64,000 bases of DNA from Polytrichum commune (GCA_950295325.1 OX485806.1:55487169-55551168); one strand, 5' to 3'; shown: positions 1 through 12,635, counted from the stretch's first letter. The notes: a model not told the origin generated them from the sequence alone. Numbers and translations: made by a program.

Positions 1-556
1 CTTGTGCGGATCCCTCCAATATAAATGAAAATTGGATTTAGATTTTAGTTTCTCATTTAAAAAAATTATATCTTGAGTTGTTGGAAATAAAATTCATTGT
101 TGCATATTGTTGTCGATTGTAATTTATACTCCATGGATGAATGTATGACAATTACATCCTTTTTGGATGGTCAGGGCCTTGAATTTTGTAGTGACATCTT
201 GAATGTTCTTTGTGGATGAACGGAAGGATACATTCCATTTTAAGTTTCCATTTTGGCTTATCGTTTTAATCATGAACACTATCCATATTAAACTCCATAG
301 ATTCACCCACATGTGTGGCTTAAACTTCTTGTGAGTGCCATCTTGTGATGTGAACAATTTTTTATGTCTTTCACACATGTTTCTTTGTCATAATCGGTAG
401 TCATGTCATGATTATATGAAGCCATATGAGTTGGATTTTTTCCTTTTTCTATATGGGTTATACTTCTCAAAAATAATTTTCTTAAATAATTTTCTTAATA
501 AAGTGGTTGCTTGATAGCATTAGAGATCATGAAAAGAAGTTATGGTGGTCTGAAGT
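1..556. other. AT-rich stretch, no gene recognised
   Basis: No motif or coding signature that I can identify. An 84-codon minus-strand ORF (124-378) matches no family I know and is probably chance. Confidence 0.4.
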
Positions 557-1006
557 TGTTGGGGGCTTTTAGCACTAGCGGCTAAGGGAAAATGTCTGCT
601 TGACCCCAACCCTTGTAGAGAGACAAAAAGATACTTGACGGTGGGTTAGGGGCCTTGCCCAAAGTCCTAGAGGCTAATATGGGTGAGGCGACTTTGCCGA
701 CCGACCCCACCCAAAGCATACTTGGCAATTTGGTCTAAGTTGTTGTAGTGTTGTTTTGGCAACACAATGATCAACTCAAGTGTCGTCCATGGATGGAAGT
801 TCACACCAACCATTGGCTATTTAGTAAGTGAAGAGTCCCAAATGCATGTATAGGAGGGTTTGGTGACCAAGCCATGGACTTGGAGGTCCGCTGTATTGGG
901 AATTAACTATTCATGTGCGTGGGATGTACAAGTTAGCGCTTTTGGCACTTGCTAGAGTTGGAAAGAAATCAAGCTAAGTTAGAGAAATCTAGCAAAGGTT
1001 GCAACA
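557..1006 (-). mobile_element. Family I LTR-like repeat, reverse copy
   Basis: About 450 bp, matching in reverse complement the repeats at 5507-5960 and 8831-9212. On the plus strand it starts TGTTGGGGGCTT and ends GGTTGCAACA, so it has TG...CA ends. Shared words include the 'catttgggactct' and 'caccaa.ccctccta' stretches. The bases flanking its ends (GAAGT and TTGCC) do not match, so no target-site duplication is visible. I read it as a solo or orphan LTR lying beside a gag remnant. Which strand is sense is not certain. Confidence 0.6.
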
Positions 1007-1065
1007 TTGCCATGTCATTTTCATTTTCTTCATCGTTTATTCCAATCCTTCCTATAGAACGTTTT

Positions 1066-3143
1066 TTATTGTTGTTTTTTTTGGTTTTTTTTCATTACAT
1101 ACACACTTGATGTTATTACATTTTCCACTACAATGGGTTTTTTTGAATAATCATTTGCCTCTTGTTGTAGAATCTTAGATAAGGAACAATAAGATTTTTT
1201 ATGACCCTGTTGATGACAATTATAGCATTCGTTGTTGTCGCCTTCTCGTCGCGGTAGGCCAATGTACCCAATTGTGGGCGCAATTTTTGGGCTCGTATTG
1301 TCCATCACCTACCTTGGGTATTCCAATCTTTTGTGATTGGTAGGTCCTCTAGGGTTGCCTTGATAGGGGTATGCTTCATCCTTTGGGTAGTATTGGCTTC
1401 AATAAAAGAATGGTGAATCCTCTTGATATGGATAATTCTACCTTTGGTAGTTGTACGGGTGTTGGTCTCCTTGTTGATATTCCTGCCCATAATAGGGTTA
1501 CCGTTCATCTCTTTGATTATCTCTCCCTTGATAAAGGTATCTATCATCTTGCCGATTTTCCGTGAATTGTTATTGCTCATCATTCCTCATTCATGGAGGA
1601 ACGGTTGTAGCCCTTCTTCGACTATTGTTAATTTGTGGTTGTACTTGATTTGTGGTATGTATCTTTTTTTTCGCCTCTTTCCATCATGTCTCTCATATAC
1701 ACATTCATTTATATTGTGGGTTGCATTATTGCAATTTGAGCAAGACTTTAATTGAAATTCATTCACATGGTGGCCTTCATTTCAGCATTTCCGGCAAGTG
1801 AATCCCATCCTAAACTTCCAACGACCTACAACCAATTTTCTCTATCTATTGTTTGAGGATATTTAAGTATTTTTTAGTAGTATCGTCATGCTTAGCTCAT
1901 TTTTTTATTTTTTTATTTTGATCATCATTGTCAATTCTCCACTTGAATCACCATCATGCATTTTCTTTCATCTTGCCTATTTTCATTTTTTGTGCAAAGG
2001 CTAGTATTTTTTCCAAGGTGTCACTTGATAAAATACTTACATATTTCTTGTACCCTTTCCTTACTCCATTAATGAACCAAGTCTTGTTAGATTTCTTCTT
2101 CAAGTGCAGGGTGAATTTTTGCCGTTGCTATAATTAGAAGTTCATATTATTTTTCTACATATTTTTTTAACATTCAATAGTTTGTCAATGAATTCTCTTT
2201 CCAATTTGGTTAATCGGAATTATTGTATGAAAACCTTTTTAATATCATCCGAATTTAGAAATTGATTGATGGAAAATTGAGTATACCATTCTAGTGCTTT
2301 CTTTTTTAGGATTATTGAAAACAACCTTAGTTTCTTTGCATTGTTCATTTCTTAATTTTCTTAACATATGTTGATGAACTATTTTATGTAGGAGTATGGG
2401 TTAGTCTTTTTTCAATAGGTAGAAAGAGGTATCTTCCCTCTTCTAGGTAATGGCAACATTCCTCCTGACATAGTGATGTTCTTACTTCCTCCTCTTCTAA
2501 AACTCTTCCTTCAAGGTTTGTTTTGGAATCGGTTATTCCATAGCCAAATTTCCTTCCTCAAGTGTTTATGGGTTGAAAATTTCCTTTCAAGATGTTGTAC
2601 CCACTTCCTTCTATGCCTATATCTTTTACTTGTGTATAAATTTCTCAAATTCTTGGTTAACTTAGTTAATTCTTCACTTTGACTTATTATTGATTATCCA
2701 TTTGCAAGGGTTCCTTTGCCTATTTCTCTCTTTAGTGATTTTTGTACAAAATCTAGATTTTTAGGATTTGTTTCTCTAGTTTTTGTTTCAATTGTTGCCA
2801 AAGCAGTGACACTGTGTCCACTTTCTCCTTGGTTTCTACGAGCCTCTGCATTGTTATCAGGTTTGTAGGATGAGGTTTGATGTAAGTTTTCTTCAATGCT
2901 TGAAGGTGATAGTAATGGTGATCTAGATACTCCAACTCTGGCGGTTGTATGCCTAGCTCTTATTTTGTAATGTTCAATTTTTTTTCTTTTTCTTTCTCCC
3001 CTATCTTCTTTAGTATTGGGGTTCATTCCATGTTGCCTTTGGTTGATGTGTTTATGTTCGGCCTTGGCTTCTCTTCTAGGTGGTGGCGAATTACTCTGTT
3101 CTCTAGTGTCTTTCTCTTTGTCGTAATTAAGAGTACTTAGCAT
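1066..3143 (-). pseudogene. gag: Ty3/gypsy gag remnant (capsid region and CCHC zinc knuckle)
   Basis: Gag is the structural polyprotein that packages retrotransposon RNA. Reading down the minus strand there is a charged N-terminal ORF (3143-2694), then a capsid-like patch at about 2345-2200 carrying a LEWY motif after an L-rich stretch, typical of the plant retrotransposon gag domain. A zinc knuckle follows at about 1252-1208 (C-x2-C-x4-H-x4-C, seen as CYNCHQQGHKKSYC). Several frame changes and stops separate the parts, so the gene is broken. No protease or reverse transcriptase follows: family I repeat sequence lies immediately downstream at 1006-557. The fold assignment rests on family knowledge; the frames are seen directly. 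Confidence 0.7.
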
Positions 3144-5506
3144 GATCTAAAATCACCCTAGTTTGACCCTCTTGGCCTAAATTATGTGCATCTATATTCA
3201 CCTGTTCATTAATATGTTACTAGAGAAACACACTATTTTTACTATTGTTTTTTCTTGTATGTAGGTTAATTCTTCCTTTCTATCGAACTAGATTTTTCTT
3301 AAGTAGATTTTCTAATCATTCAACTTGGTCTTCATCGTGCATTATTGTTTATTCTTTTTAAATTGTTATAGAGATCATGGGGGGATCACACCCTCTTACA
3401 TTTTGTAACCACGTGCGATAATGGGATATTTAATGGGAGGGTATTTATGCACCTCTTGGTATTTGTTTCCTCCAGATTTGTAGATATAAAGTTGCTTAGA
3501 CATATTTTAAGCACCCTATTTTTATTTGTAATTTTTTGGAGAGACCAATTTTTAGCATCATATTTTTTTAATAAATTGTACAAGTACCAAATAATGAACA
3601 GAATACTATAGCATTGCAAAATCGACTATGTGAGCAACAAACGTTCCATATCATCCATCTTGTCATTTAATCGGTTTCAATTAGTTATACCAATGCTAAA
3701 GCATTTAAAGTGCCATTCAAAACACAATCAATAACACTTGGAGTTTAGTTAAAAGATTACCAATGAACATGGAGATGAAAAAATGTACAAGCTAACATAG
3801 ACAAGTTGTAAACACGGATAAAACAAAACAAGAAATATAATCAAATGCCATAAAACATGAAAATTTTGCATAATTATCTACTCCAAAACAAAAGATTGCA
3901 TTCAATTGAAAAAAATAAATACAAAAATTGAAAACATTTACTTTAATTGTGTTCACAAACACATTTAACCTTGTACCAAATGTTTACAATGTGAAGGGTT
4001 AGGATATACCTATGCACCCTCCAATACATGTCAAGGTACATATCAATATCTTCCACAATGTCATGATAAGACAAACTTTTTGGAGAGATTTAACACCAAT
4101 GATGACAAAGAACTAAAACTAATTGTTGGCATGAGGCGGACATACCTCACGAGAGCGGAACAAGCCAAATCTTTGGTGCTTGTGAAATACCCTGTGTGAA
4201 TGTTGTGAATGCTATGGAGCAAAGAAGAAAACTCCAAAAAATGTGTCTTACCTACCGCCTTTGTGTCACCCTTCACCAATGCAAGACCTCCTACCCAAAC
4301 ACTTCACCACCTTCACACAACTATGTTTGTCCAAACCTTAAGCAAACCCAAGGGCCGTTGAGTAGTCACAACATTCCTTCCCCCAAAAAATCCACAATGT
4401 TTCCCTCCAAACTAACGCGTTTCATTCAAATTTGGACAGAATTTACACAATTCTTCATCGAAGCAAGTCAAACCCATAATTATTCTATTGATTCTACTAC
4501 ACACATTTGGGGGGATCCAATATCTATAATTTTTTTATTTTTTTTACTGATTACTAAAATGGAGGAATTATTCATTGCCTTATTTTACATATAAACATGT
4601 AGGGGACATATTTCCAAAGCTATGGTAGATCTAATGAATGTATAAATTTTACCCTCAACGAATAAAATTGACCCTATAGTCACCTCCCCGTGATAGAGAT
4701 CAATCATTACTCGCTCAGAGTACAAATTGTATAATAACCTTTCTTGTGGGTAATGGTAGCCTTTGTGATTTGTTGTGCTTTTAGCCCACTTTCCGATTCC
4801 AATTCTTTCGTAATCTCACATTTTTTAGCATATATCTTCTTGTAGTTTTTTCGATAGTTTGTAGATTTTCTTTTCAAATTCTAAGCGATAAGTAAAACCA
4901 ATTTGTTTCTTGATGAAATTTTTAGTTGCCTTTTTCTTATAAAGTTTGCTCATGTTCCACATCAAGTCGTAAAACCTTTTTACTCCTTCCCATTGAGTCA
5001 AAATTTTATGATTCCAACTAGATTCTGGGTATTCCCACGGCCAACAACTCATGAGTCCTCTGGTGTCTATGTCTTTGACGATATCGTTTATCACGTACTG
5101 CCTTTTTATGTTTGTTTTCTCCATGCTTAGATAAAATCACCTTTCATAGCATGATGCATAGAGAACTGCAATAAAGTGATTATATTTGGTAAATTATCAT
5201 AGCAATGGATGTTTCTTAAACAATGGAAGCATAAATTGTGCTTGATATTGTTATCGTATATTGGCTTGTGTCAATTATAAATCATAAAAATACCTTTCAT
5301 GATTGTAATGGTATTCAATTTCTTTAATTGTTTTTGATATACATTCCCATAAGGTGTTTTTTCCCTTGTTCCACAATTTGGAGATTATTGCTTATAAATT
5401 CTTAAGGGAATTCTTTCATTTTTATTCAAAATATCTCCACGCTAGATCAATGTACACTCAATTCAAACATATCATTAAAGTGAAAAATTTGTTGGTGTTA
5501 ATCTAT
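3144..5506. other. AT-rich stretch, no confirmed gene
   Basis: Nothing here is recognised with confidence. A 99-codon minus-strand ORF (5124-4825), lysine-rich in its second half, begins with ATG but resembles no family I know. A 132-codon plus-strand ORF (4196-4594) has no coding character I can defend. The stretch could include untranslated leader of the neighbouring gag element. Confidence 0.35.
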
Positions 5507-5960
5507 TGTCGCAACCCTTCGTAGGTCCCCTTAACTATCTTGACCGTTTCTCAATTCTAACGTTAATCCTTCACATTCCACCCATGTAATGGTTAGGTCC
5601 CAATACCTTGGACCTCCTAGATCATAGACGGGTGACCAACCCTCTTACACTTCCATTTGGGACTCTCCCCTTAGTGGGTAGCCAATGAAAGTCCAATTCT
5701 TTTTTCATCATGTTGCTAGAGCAACAATTCAACAACCCATATCATGCAAGGCAACTATGCTCCCATGTTGGGCCAACGTCCATGAAGGACGTGTTGTTTG
5801 ACCTCGAGTAAGGTTGGTTGGGCATGCCGCTTCACCCATACAAACCTTTAGGGATTTGAGCATGGCCCTTACCCCATCGTCAAGCAATTTTTGTCTCTCT
5901 CCTAAGAGTTGGGGTTGATTAGACCTTTTCCTTTTAGGTTCGGGCTGGAAGCCCCCAACA
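5507..5960 (+). mobile_element. Family I LTR-like repeat, complete copy
   Basis: Starts TGTCGCAACCC and ends GCCCCCAACA, 454 bp with TG...CA ends. It aligns along its length with 8831-9212 and, inverted, with 557-1006. With the copy at 8831 it brackets a 2.9-kb segment holding an integrase remnant. Flanking pentamers (TCTAT and GCTTT) do not match. Confidence 0.6.
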
Positions 5961-6149
5961 GCTTTGCAATTCCATAACTTTGTTTCTATCTATCAACCAC
6001 TTCATCGATGTCTACACCCTATGTAGATGCCGTTAGACTCTTGACCTAACCAATTTAGGCAAATTTGAAGGAATTTATGGGTGTTGAAACCTCAGAAATC
6101 TCGGGCGCTATTCCCAAATTCCATGGTCCTAGGTCCCCAGGTGTTGACC

Positions 6150-6440
6150 CTAGGCAGCGTGTCACTCAAGTTGCCATATTTCCTAGCTTACATCTTTGAT
6201 TGAGGTATTTTTCAACATTCTAGAATCCGGATGCCATAAGCTACTCATAGCTCATGGCCTTAGCTTTGTGACTCCTAGTCTCTTGGGTGAGAGGCATTTC
6301 CAACGCTTAGGGCCTTCACCCTTACTAAGATCACTTGGGCCCTCTCACCAATGGCAACACAAGTTGTGGGTGTCCTTCCGGGGTCCCATTCTGCCCATGG
6401 GGTTTTGGGCTTTCCTCATGGAGATGATGCTTTCATCTAG
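6150..6440 (+). repeat. Inverted repeat arm 1 (partner 8380-8665)
   Basis: The run 'gccatatttcctagct' to 'ccatggggttttgggc' reappears in reverse complement at 8665-8380. Shared landmarks include 'gattgaggt.tt', 'cattctagaat', 'ctcatggcctta' and 'gggccctctcaccaatgg'. By eye about three quarters of bases match. The arms lie just inside the two family I repeats. Confidence 0.6.
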
Positions 6441-7289
6441 TATATTTGTAATAAGCACATCAATGCGCATGTTGCAATCTCTCTTGGTGTGGCATTGTAT
6501 TTTCCTTGGAGTACGACCCCCACAATGCCATTTCAAACTTGGCAAAGTCCCAAAAATGTCATTCCTAGATGGTCCATTAGCGACCTTGGATTTGTTTTAC
6601 AAAGACCTAAACTACACATAACCCACCTACTTTGAGATTCTCTTTGGTTGCCTTCTATTTTGGATTCCCTCGTTAGGCTTTAATTGCTTATCCTACCTTT
6701 TTGACATAGCAAACATGGACCTCAACGCTTCCACAAAATTGTCTCGGTTGCAACTCCGAGATGGTTTTCTATTGTTAAGTCATGCCTTGATAGCACGGTT
6801 GACAACAAACGAGACCCTGGAAACAATTTGTAAATATGAAAGGAACTACACGCAAAATATAAGATACCATGTCCCACCCAATTGGGTTCTCATTTTTTCC
6901 TTTTCTAGACATGGGTACATGACTACCATGCGCCAACTCTAGTTTTGCGCCATCACCTTGCCCCCTCGTGGACAAACCCATGGCTAAGAGGATTTTTAGT
7001 TTCATCCAAAGCCCCTCTAAGCCATGGTCCCAAATTACTTGGATTACCCAACGTAGTTTGGCATGTCCATTCCCCCCTTCCATTAACCTTACACAAGTAC
7101 AAGACTAGGACCTTATCTCATACTCTTTTTTTTGCATCAGTAAAGTTGACATTTATTGCCTCAAGTCAAAGAAAAAATACATGTTGTGGAGGGTATTGCC
7201 TCCATGCTAAGTGTGCTACTGCATTTCTACCCCATCAACGAAGATTGATGCCCTCATGAATGTTTGCGCCTATTTTTATTGGAATCTTA
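6441..7289. other. Interior of the I-bounded element, no gene recognised
   Basis: Open frames occur on both strands (for example 7083-6775 minus), but none shows a motif I recognise. It probably belongs to the retroelement whose integrase lies just to the right. Confidence 0.3.
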
Positions 7290-8190
7290 AGCCCTAGTTT
7301 CTTCAGAATGCTCCACCAATTCCTCATGTCTCCTGCCATTACCCAAATGGCATCTTTATCATGGAATCCTCGCCATTTCTTTTTTGCTTGTGGTTCTTAC
7401 ACTTGAGGATGCCTTCTTAGTCATATTCCAAATGATCTCCTACAAGGTATTTTCTTTCTTGGCTTTAGTAATGAGCCATGGAATATTGGATGTACTTTGA
7501 TATCGAGCGTTAACTCCAACATATATTTACCATTGAAAACTTGTTTCACGCTAGGAAATGAAACTACAAATTTGGATTTATTTTTGAAGTGAGGCTTACG
7601 GGCATAGTGAAGTTGCTCATATTCAACAACATGAGCCCACCTCATACTCTACTTTGCGTTTTTCAACATTGATTTGATTTTGTAGCGCTTATGGGTTTTT
7701 TCCAAGACTTGTTCATGCTTCTTAGCCAAGTCCTCACCATCTTGGTTGAATTTTAGTGTTGAATGTGCAACCTTGAGAGCAGAATTAGCAGGTTGGAGTG
7801 CACCCACTACTTGGTCGCCGAGTGTGTGGCTACGTTGTGACAAAACTCCAATCGACCCACATAGTCCGCCCAATCTTGTTGGTCCGCACCCACCAAGGTC
7901 TTCAAATACTCCGTTCGCACGCTCTGTTTGCCCATCTGTTTCGGAATGGAAGGCCGTGCTAAATGTTAGTTTTGTTCCAACCTTCCTAAAAAATGCCTCC
8001 AAAATGCACTTGTGAACTTTGGATCTAGATCCAACACAATGACTCTTGGCAATCCATTGAGAAATGGCTATCTGGTCTCTATCATGAACTTGCTAAACCA
8101 ATCTACCATCAACAAGATCGCATCATACCCTTGTGAGTCCATTCAACTTGTAATGAAGTCCATGGACACACTACGCCATGGCGACGGTGA
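7290..8190 (-). pseudogene. Ty3/gypsy integrase remnant, chromovirus-like
   Basis: Integrase inserts retrotransposon cDNA into the chromosome through a DDE active site. On the minus strand, near 8165, an MDFIT motif precedes a VDWFSK motif. Near 8040 there is LDPKFTS, the usual second-Asp region, and at about 7940 TDGQTERAN, which holds the catalytic Glu. Further on are HPIFHGSLLKP (near 7465), typical of the gypsy C-terminal region, and a KWRGFHDKDAIW patch near 7370 resembling a chromodomain. The motifs sit in different frames separated by stops, so it is inactive. Reverse transcriptase and protease are not visible nearby. Confidence 0.75.
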
Positions 8191-8379
8191 GATTAACAAT
8201 AATTGCAATAGGTTGGCTTGCTTTTGGTAAGGAACTTGGTTTATTTTGCATTTTACAGAATTCTTCACAAAGTGGGCTATTTCATTTTTCATACGTGGCA
8301 AATACCACCTCTTTTATTCCATTCTATGGTGGTTTTTTCACCTCTATGGCCGGCAGTGGGACTATTATTGTTGTGCACC

Positions 8380-8665
8380 TCTCCATGAGTAGTGCCCGCA
8401 ACACCATGGGCACATGGGGGACCCCGAAGTGACACCAGGGACTTGTGGCGCCATTGGTGAGAGGGCCCAAGTACACTTAGTGTGGGTGAGGGCCCCGGGC
8501 GTTGAGAACACCTCTCACCCATGGACACTAAGAGTCATGTGGCTAAGGCCATGAGTTATGAATAGCTTATGGCGGCATAATTCTAGAATACTAAGGAACA
8601 CCTCAATCAGAGGTGCGAGCTAGGAGATATGGCAATTTGAGTGGGGCGCTGTCCCGGGACAGCAC
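8380..8665 (-). repeat. Inverted repeat arm 2 (partner 6150-6440)
   Basis: Reverse complement matches arm 1 with the same order of landmark words. The integrase remnant lies between the two arms. Confidence 0.6.
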
Positions 8666-8830
8666 CGTGGGATAGCAGTGACCTGGGAGTGGTGCCCGGG
8701 ACTGCCAAGGTTTGAAGAGCCATAACATCAAATTGTCAAGTTGGTGAACATATTGCTTAAGTATAAGCAAAGTTGGGTGTATGTGCCACAAGCCAATTTG
8801 AGACTATTGGTTTTGAAGGAAGAGTATGAT

Positions 8831-9212
8831 TGTCGCAACCCTTGCTAGTCTCCCTTAACTTAGCTTGACCACTTTCCAACCTAGCAAGTGCCACGAGCGC
8901 TAACTTGCACATCCTACGCACATGCATGGTTAGCTCCCAAAACCGCGGACCTCCAAGCTCATGGCTCGGTCACCAAATCCTCCTACACATGCATTTGGGA
9001 CTCTCCCCTTAATAGGTAGCCAATGGCCAAGGTGGACTTCCATCCATGGAAATCCACTCTTGAGGTGATCATATTGTTGCCAAAACAACACTACAACTAC
9101 CCGAAGCACATTGCCAAGTATGCTCCAGGGGGGTCGGTCGGCTAAGCCGCCTCACCCATATAAGCCTCTAGGACTTTAGGCGGGGCCCCTACCCCTACTG
9201 TCAAGAGGCTTG
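8831..9212 (+). mobile_element. Family I LTR-like repeat, 3'-truncated
   Basis: Begins TGTCGCAACCCTTGCTAG and follows the 5507 copy until about 9212, where the final 70 or so bases (the '...GCCCCCAACA' end) are missing. Confidence 0.55.
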
Positions 9213-9467
9213 ATAATTTTTAATGCAAATTTAGACAAGATCAAGTTATGGGTTGATCCTAAATCAACCAATATAGAAATTTATTGATTACCAACGGACC
9301 ATTGAACTTGGAGCATTTTCGTTTGACTCCCTATTTGCTCCTCATTAATTGCAACCAATACACGACCTATTTTTTGAACCTTTTGAACCCATAATCGTGC
9401 TCACATGGATTGCTGATTTAAAATACGCCCTCGGTGTCGAAAATGGTTTAAGAACTTAAGTACCACA

Positions 9468-9785
9468 GGGAAACTTAGTAATGTGAGCGTAGAGCGGAGA
9501 ACGGAGAGCAAAAAACAGAGAACCAAAAGTGGAGTTTGGAGAGCAAAAAATTTGAATTATGGTGGGCAATTTTCATAGAAGGAGTGCCTATGACCGTGGA
9601 TTTTGGAGATACTTTATATTCAATTTGTTGAAAATATACCCTATTCCCGTGGATTTTTTAACACAATCTAATTTGATTGTGAAGGAGTGGAAGAATGTAT
9701 TTGTTATCAAGGTTATTGTAGTGTAGTTTTCAAAAGGTTAAGGGTTAAATTAGGGCTGACGTCAGCAACTGAAATCAAACAAGAA
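9468..9785 (+). repeat. Dispersed repeat A, copy 1
   Basis: Shares with 42258-42550 the order: 'gaaacttagta', 'gtgagcgtagagc', 'tcaatttgttg', 'cccattcccgtgg' (variant here) and 'taaattagggctgacgtca'. It includes the palindrome TGACGTCA at 9757-9764, and the right end lies about 0.13 kb from the stop codon of P2. It may be the 3' flank of a gene or element family. Confidence 0.55.
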
Positions 9786-9910
9786 CATAAGATGAAAAAG
9801 AGTTGAATGGGGTTTGCAAAAGGTACCTGGAAATTCAACAAATGAACTTATAAAAAACTTAAACATAAACAATACATATGAGATGGAGGTTCCAAACGCA
9901 CGAGGCGTAG

Positions 9911-10685
9911 TCAACAACTTGGACTACCATGTCTATCACTATCCTCGCCCTGCTCGGCCTCTATGTCTAGGAAGTCAAATATTACTTTGTTGAAAGGGCG
10001 GGTGCGACTAGGAGGTGGGGACAGTGCTTCCGCAAAAATATGGGCGAGATCAGCGGCATACGAAGGGAGCTTGAACGTCGTCGAAGGGGTTGCAAATATG
10101 TCCCCATTAAGGACACAAATCGGGCTCTCATGTTGAACTCTGCACTTATAGGACGAGAAAACAAAAAATATGAGCACAAGCCAAAAATTCCAATCCGAGA
10201 AGACAGAAATGCAAGCAAGCAAGTTAGAAGCCAAGAACAAACTTATGCACACAACAAATCAAAATTGTGTTTCGCCATCTTCCGAGGAGGAGGAGAAAAA
10301 ACCGACCGTCGTTGTGGGTCAGCATGCTGAGAAGTATGTTCTTGTTTAGGCTCACACATGGAGAAGAGGATGGATTTGAAGATGTTGATGTCTGACTCAA
10401 GCGCCACAATATGGCGTTGAATGGAGCGGCATGCAATGACGGAACCTCCTAGAATAATAAAATGCGAGAAGGTGAGCATAAGGAAAGGAATGGAAAATGG
10501 AACAAGTTAAAAAAAAACAAAACATTAAAAAACAAAGACATGAAAATCAATTGTATGAAAAACCAACCAACGCCATATTGACAATCCATGATAATGTCGT
10601 TCTTGTCCGTGAGGGCGGAGAAAAGAATGGAGAAGAACTCGGGGCGCTTTTTACAAGCACTTCTCCAAGGCACGTCTTCCCTCAT
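9911..10685 (-). pseudogene. P2: spliced gene remnant of unknown function
   Basis: I do not recognise this protein. On the minus strand three open segments are separated by short T-rich gaps with plausible splice sites: an N-terminal segment (about 10685-10572, starting MREDVPW), a middle one (10448 to about 10260) with a helix-like stretch SIQRHIVALESDIN, and a last one (about 10150-9911) that includes ADLAHIFAEAL and ends in an acidic tail with EAEQGEDSD. Branch/pyrimidine-like tracts precede the 10449 and 10151 junctions. The reading phase across the first junction is unresolved, so it may be broken. Repeat A lies just past the stop codon, as it does for P3. Confidence 0.4.
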
Positions 10686-10696
10686 CGACTGGTCCT

Positions 10697-12061
10697 TGTG
10701 AGGCCAATTCCACCACCTTTAAGCGTCCTAGTCCGGGTGATGGTTTTGAGACTCGCATGTGTCACACCAAAAGTAGCAACATAAGATATAAGTCCCATCT
10801 CAATGAACCCCCAATTTCTCTTAAGTCATGATGTTTTATTAATGCAATTTTCTTGAGTGGGTATAGCATTGGCCGCCTCAAGGGTCCATCCCACGGCCTT
10901 AGCTACACATGCTCTTAAGGACTTCCTTCTTGAAACCTTAGTTATGGCCATTGATTCTTCACTAGTGCTCGTCACCTCATTGAAGTTGTGACTTGTTGAC
11001 TCCATATGATGAGTACACAAGTGTTAAAAAACACTCATCGCTCTCATCACTTAGCGTTACATCATCTTCTGCAATTCTTCGCCATGGCACCCTTAAATGC
11101 TTGATTACAATTCCAATAACTTAACTACAAGTTCCCCCCCCTTGATATCACCTTATGATGCCTTGTAGTTAACTCCTTAGCTAAATGCTCATTACCTAAT
11201 TAGCATTAGGTAATATTCTTATTAACTAACTATGACCCAATCTAATGTCCCAGCTGTCTAACTTCTGAATCCAATATTGTATTTCCAGCAACTAAATATT
11301 GTATTTCCAGCAACTAACCCTCTGACTAAATACTGTATTTCCAGCAACTAAATACTGTATTTCCCAAAGCTCTAAGAGGGGAGCTTTAAAGTCAACATGA
11401 ATGTGGATGCTACAATTTTAAATGCCATGATTCCAAACACTATAAATCTAAATATCATGAATCTAAATTCTATAAGTCACATACAACAAGCTAAGCTCTA
11501 AATGTCTCAACCAAAGACTACTCCTAATCAATGTTAAACTAACTTCAAGGTGAATTAGTCTTGGTTCTTCACCTTCAGACCTTGCACGCACATGTGCTCC
11601 GTTCTTGTTTTCCACACCCACACTTATAACACGTGGGGTGCCAAGGAGAACGAAGGAAAGAGGATGAGAGAGAGAAGAGTGAGGGTTTATATAATGAGTT
11701 GAGAGGGAGTAGGTGAGCACCCCCAACGCTCAAGATAAGCCTTTTGATCCTTTGCTACTTTGTAGGCTCTCATCCTATCCTCTAAGCCTTCAACTCTTAA
11801 ACCAACAACTTAGTTCCTAATTCAAACATTTAAATCAATGAGCTACCCTTGGTTCACCACTCCATATGCTCACCTAACTAAGAAACTTCTTCACGCTACC
11901 TACTTCTAATAAATCCTCTCCATACTAGCCTAATGATTAAACATAACTTCATTCAAGTTTCACTTTTTTTATATTTTTGTAGATAATCATAAAACATCAA
12001 AACATAACTTCTAATGGTTTCAAGGGTTAAGAACACATGTGAGCACCATTTTTGGCTCACA
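10697..12061 (+). mobile_element. LTR family G, 5' LTR with PBS
   Basis: Starts TGTGAGGCC and ends TTTTTGGCTCACA, giving a 6-bp terminal inverted repeat. Near the start it carries the family core TTTAAGCGTCCTAGTCCGGG. A TATA-like TTTATATAATG lies at about 11685, which makes plus the sense strand. A PBS-like sequence follows directly, so this is probably a 5' LTR and not a solo one. Related copies lie at 12655-13577, 26608-30432, 28167-29621, 30470-32125, 32357-32602, 39921-41293 and 57900-58145. Confidence 0.75.
11268..11365 (+). repeat. Minisatellite inside the G LTR
   Basis: Four to five imperfect copies of a short unit containing TGTATTTCCAGCAACTAA. It occupies the same relative place as different minisatellites in other G LTRs. 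Confidence 0.7.
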
Positions 12062-12065
12062 TTAT

Positions 12066-12083
12066 TGGCGACCATTGGCGGAT
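12066..12083 (+). promoter_or_regulatory. Candidate primer binding site of the G element
   Basis: TGGCGACCATTGGCGGA begins 4 bases after the LTR end. A PBS normally starts TGG because it pairs with the CCA end of a tRNA. The B element has a similar site (TGGCGACCATGC...), which supports the reading. I do not assign the tRNA. Confidence 0.6.
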
Positions 12084-12186
12084 AGATCCCGAATTTCTTG
12101 CTCCGAAGGTAAGTTGTCGTTCAAATTCCAAGTCAATCAATATTTTCCCATGATTGACTTTCGATAGGTGTGAACTCATTGCGACC

Positions 12187-12635
12187 TTAAGAGACTCCAT
12201 TGCAAGCTAGATCGATGTATAGGCAACCTTCTCTCAGAGTTAGTGACACATTGGTCCTGCTCTTCATCGTCGGACGGTTCAATATAACATTGTTGGTGCC
12301 CCAATTGAATCCTAATTCCGTCTTCCACCCATAGTGTCCAAATTTCAACCCAAATATTGATGTGGATCGCGAGATGACCACTCTAACATCCAATGTCCAA
12401 CTTTAATTGGAACATCTACATAATTCCAATCCCCTTCGGTAACATGAACTTGCTCATGTTTATTTCTATACCAATCCGCCGGTACGTTGGGATAATTCTT
12501 GATATCTTGCCAAACAACAATTCCCGTTGACGTAGTCTTGAAGTGTAAAGGCTCCTCCAACTTCTCCATCTCCATGATAGCATCATGATCTTGAGTCCCA
12601 TCTACATGTACTAAATTTACGTCACTCTCTTCCAT
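12187..12635 (-). pseudogene. Unknown minus-strand ORF pair, frameshifted
   Basis: Two overlapping minus-strand frames read as one protein if a frameshift near 12370 is allowed. The first (12635-12345) starts MEESDVNLVHVDG and contains IVVWQDIKNYPNVPADWY and HWMLEWSSRDPHQYLG. The second carries on with FGHYGWKTELGFNWGT and ends at 12187. The composition, rich in W, Y and G in ordered stretches, looks like real protein. I do not recognise the family. It lies between two G LTRs facing each other and could be a further exon of P1 (13578-14200) or element coding sequence. Confidence 0.4.

Noticed and set aside
9468-9500. Helitron 3' end in repeat A (minus-sense ACTAAG)
   Set aside because: No GC-rich hairpin sits just upstream, and the base after the CTAA is G, not the T expected at a Helitron insertion site.
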